A DNA stretch of 64,000 nt from an uncultured Clostridia bacterium (GTDB lineage: Bacteria > Bacillota > Clostridia > Saccharofermentanales > Saccharofermentanaceae): contig CAMYXF010000004.1 of assembly GCA_947303185.1 (NCBI GenBank), positions 1 through 64,000 of the forward strand, written 5' to 3'. Below are positions 63,187 to 64,000 of the stretch, one piece after another (position 1 is the stretch's first letter; every line of letters starts with the position of its first letter). The position numbers and the translations under genes were made by a program. Below the pieces are notes generated by a model. That model saw nothing but the letters and a program-made list of their open reading frames with translations, was not told the DNA's origin and did not search any database.

Positions 63187-64000
63187 TTCATTCCTATCGT
63201 AAAATCCAAGGATGCTGTCAGTCCATTATCAGGCAAAGATATCTTTACGGTTGCTCCGCCTTCTTTTCCTACTGACCTTATGTATGTACCACCCATACCG
63301 CCATTGATATCCACAAAAGAAGGTCCCAACACCTCTGCATCACCTGATACTTCGATCCCGGCCGGTCTGTTGTAAAAAGGCATCACATTTCCGAATTCGT
63401 CTGTTACACGTATCCTTATGGCTGCCACATCGTATGTCCCAGCTTCAACAAGTTCATGAGATGAAACCTTCAGATCAAGGCAGAGCCTGCTCATAGAGCT
63501 CTTAATAACGGTCTTGACCACCTCGCCGTTCTTTATGCCGTCAAATCTGAACCTGGTTACCTTGCCGCCCCAGTTACCGATGTATTTGCCGAAAAGAGAG
63601 TAAGCATCTTCATATTTCATTTTATAACGGGCCATTGCCTCGACCATGGTAAGTTTCATCTTGGCAGGCATGTTCTCCATCCCGTATACAGCCGAGAAGT
63701 TTAACGCGTCTTTGACGATCTTATTTTGTCTGTCGGAAAAGCCTTCCTGTTCCTTCATCTGATCGCCGATGTAATCATTTATAAGCATAGGCGGACAGAT
63801 CATGTGCTTATAAGATGAATCTTCACGCGTATACTCCTTGATAAACGTGTCATTCTTATACATCTTCACGCTGTCACAGTTTGAGAAGATATAGATCTCT
63901 CCCCTGTTTCCCGCAGGATGCTCACCGATATCCATAGAAGAGCTGATCTCCAAAACGGGATCTATGTCTTTGTTCTGGCTCGCATAAGCGTAAGCAGCAA
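63183..64000 (-). CDS. GH2-family glycoside hydrolase, beta-galactosidase-like (C-terminal part)
   Basis: The gene continues beyond the right edge; about 272 residues are visible. The start of this part (SQNKDIDPVLEISSSMDIGEHPAGNRG followed by IYIFSNCDSVKMYKN) is the end of a GH2 TIM barrel passing into an Ig-like domain, as in family GH2 beta-galactosidases of Clostridia. The final segment has an Ig-like sandwich (VRITDEFGN-type, about 195-256 from the stop side) and ends with beta strands. An internal TTG/ATG at about 63953-63935 is not a real start because the frame stays open to the edge. Catalytic residues lie outside the window. Confidence 0.75.
   Translation of the reverse strand, partial: AAYAYASQNKDIDPVLEISSSMDIGEHPAGNRGEIYIFSNCDSVKMYKNDTFIKEYTREDSSYKHMICPPMLINDYIGDQMKEQEGFSDRQNKIVKDALNFSAVYGMENMPAKMKLTMVEAMARYKMKYEDAYSLFGKYIGNWGGKVTRFRFDGIKNGEVVKTVIKSSMSRLCLDLKVSSHELVEAGTYDVAAIRIRVTDEFGNVMPFYNRPAGIEVSGDAEVLGPSFVDINGGMGGTYIRSVGKEGGATVKISLPDNGLTASLDFTIGMN

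Overview
This 64 kb window looks like chromosome from a low-to-mid GC Clostridia member (Bacillota), probably an anaerobic gut or rumen bacterium of the Oscillospirales/Saccharofermentans type. The support is a CIRCE-controlled hrcA-grpE block, an rplU-prp-rpmA-obgE cluster whose L27 carries the Firmicutes cleavable N-terminus, SepF, an Na+-channel homologue, several diguanylate cyclases, oxygen-sensitive radical SAM chemistry and glycosidases. The exact genus cannot be fixed from sequence alone. I see no rRNA, tRNA, CRISPR array, prophage or insertion sequence. Most genes lie on the minus strand.

Layout. 1-1.9 kb: hrcA, grpE and the start of a clpP-like gene behind a sigma-A promoter and a CIRCE operator. 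2-6 kb: a HAD phosphatase, then (minus strand) a compact cassette of two paralogous small precursor-like proteins and a radical SAM/SPASM enzyme, followed by an acyltransferase and a lipoprotein. 6-8.1 kb: a LarA-type racemase and a PAP2 phosphatase. 8.1-11.1 kb: a sugar-sensor-like/GGDEF fusion and a DUF47 protein. 11.2-18 kb: sepF, yggS, a HlyD-like membrane protein, a PLP lyase, a lipid kinase, an acyl carrier protein and a MarR regulator. 18-24 kb: CPBP protease, mutS2, pfkA, a membrane GGDEF protein. 24.2-33 kb: sirtuin, dnaE and uvrB behind a LexA-like box, then a pfkB/alkD/DUF212 operon. 33-36.6 kb: an HTH membrane regulator and the rplU-prp-rpmA-obgE operon. 36.7-41.2 kb: a membrane protein, murC, ybaK, a VOC fusion. 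41.3-46.3 kb: an ECF sigma/anti-sigma/beta-solenoid lipoprotein operon, prmC, DUF1385, rpmE. 46.3-52.3 kb: rho, mreB, leuS. 52.4-64 kb: lipoprotein, SPFH protein, GH29 fucosidase, GNAT, sodium channel, nnrE, a PAS-GGDEF-EAL giant, a membrane protein and the end of a GH2 glycosidase.

The most interesting unit is the radical SAM cassette at 2.7-4.5 kb. Two tandem peptides share a nearly identical 34-residue hydrophobic N-terminus and carry divergent acidic tails with repeated ELAGE-like motifs and one Cys. They sit directly upstream of a complete SPASM enzyme. This fits a radical-SAM-modified peptide (RiPP) system, possibly of an undescribed kind. Other notable regulatory signals that can be read directly are CIRCE, a LexA-type box at uvrB, an ECF-type autoregulatory promoter, a FabT/MarR-like inverted repeat over a -10 box, an extended -10 placed for a leaderless mRNA, and a 408-bp gene-free region with two orphan terminators.
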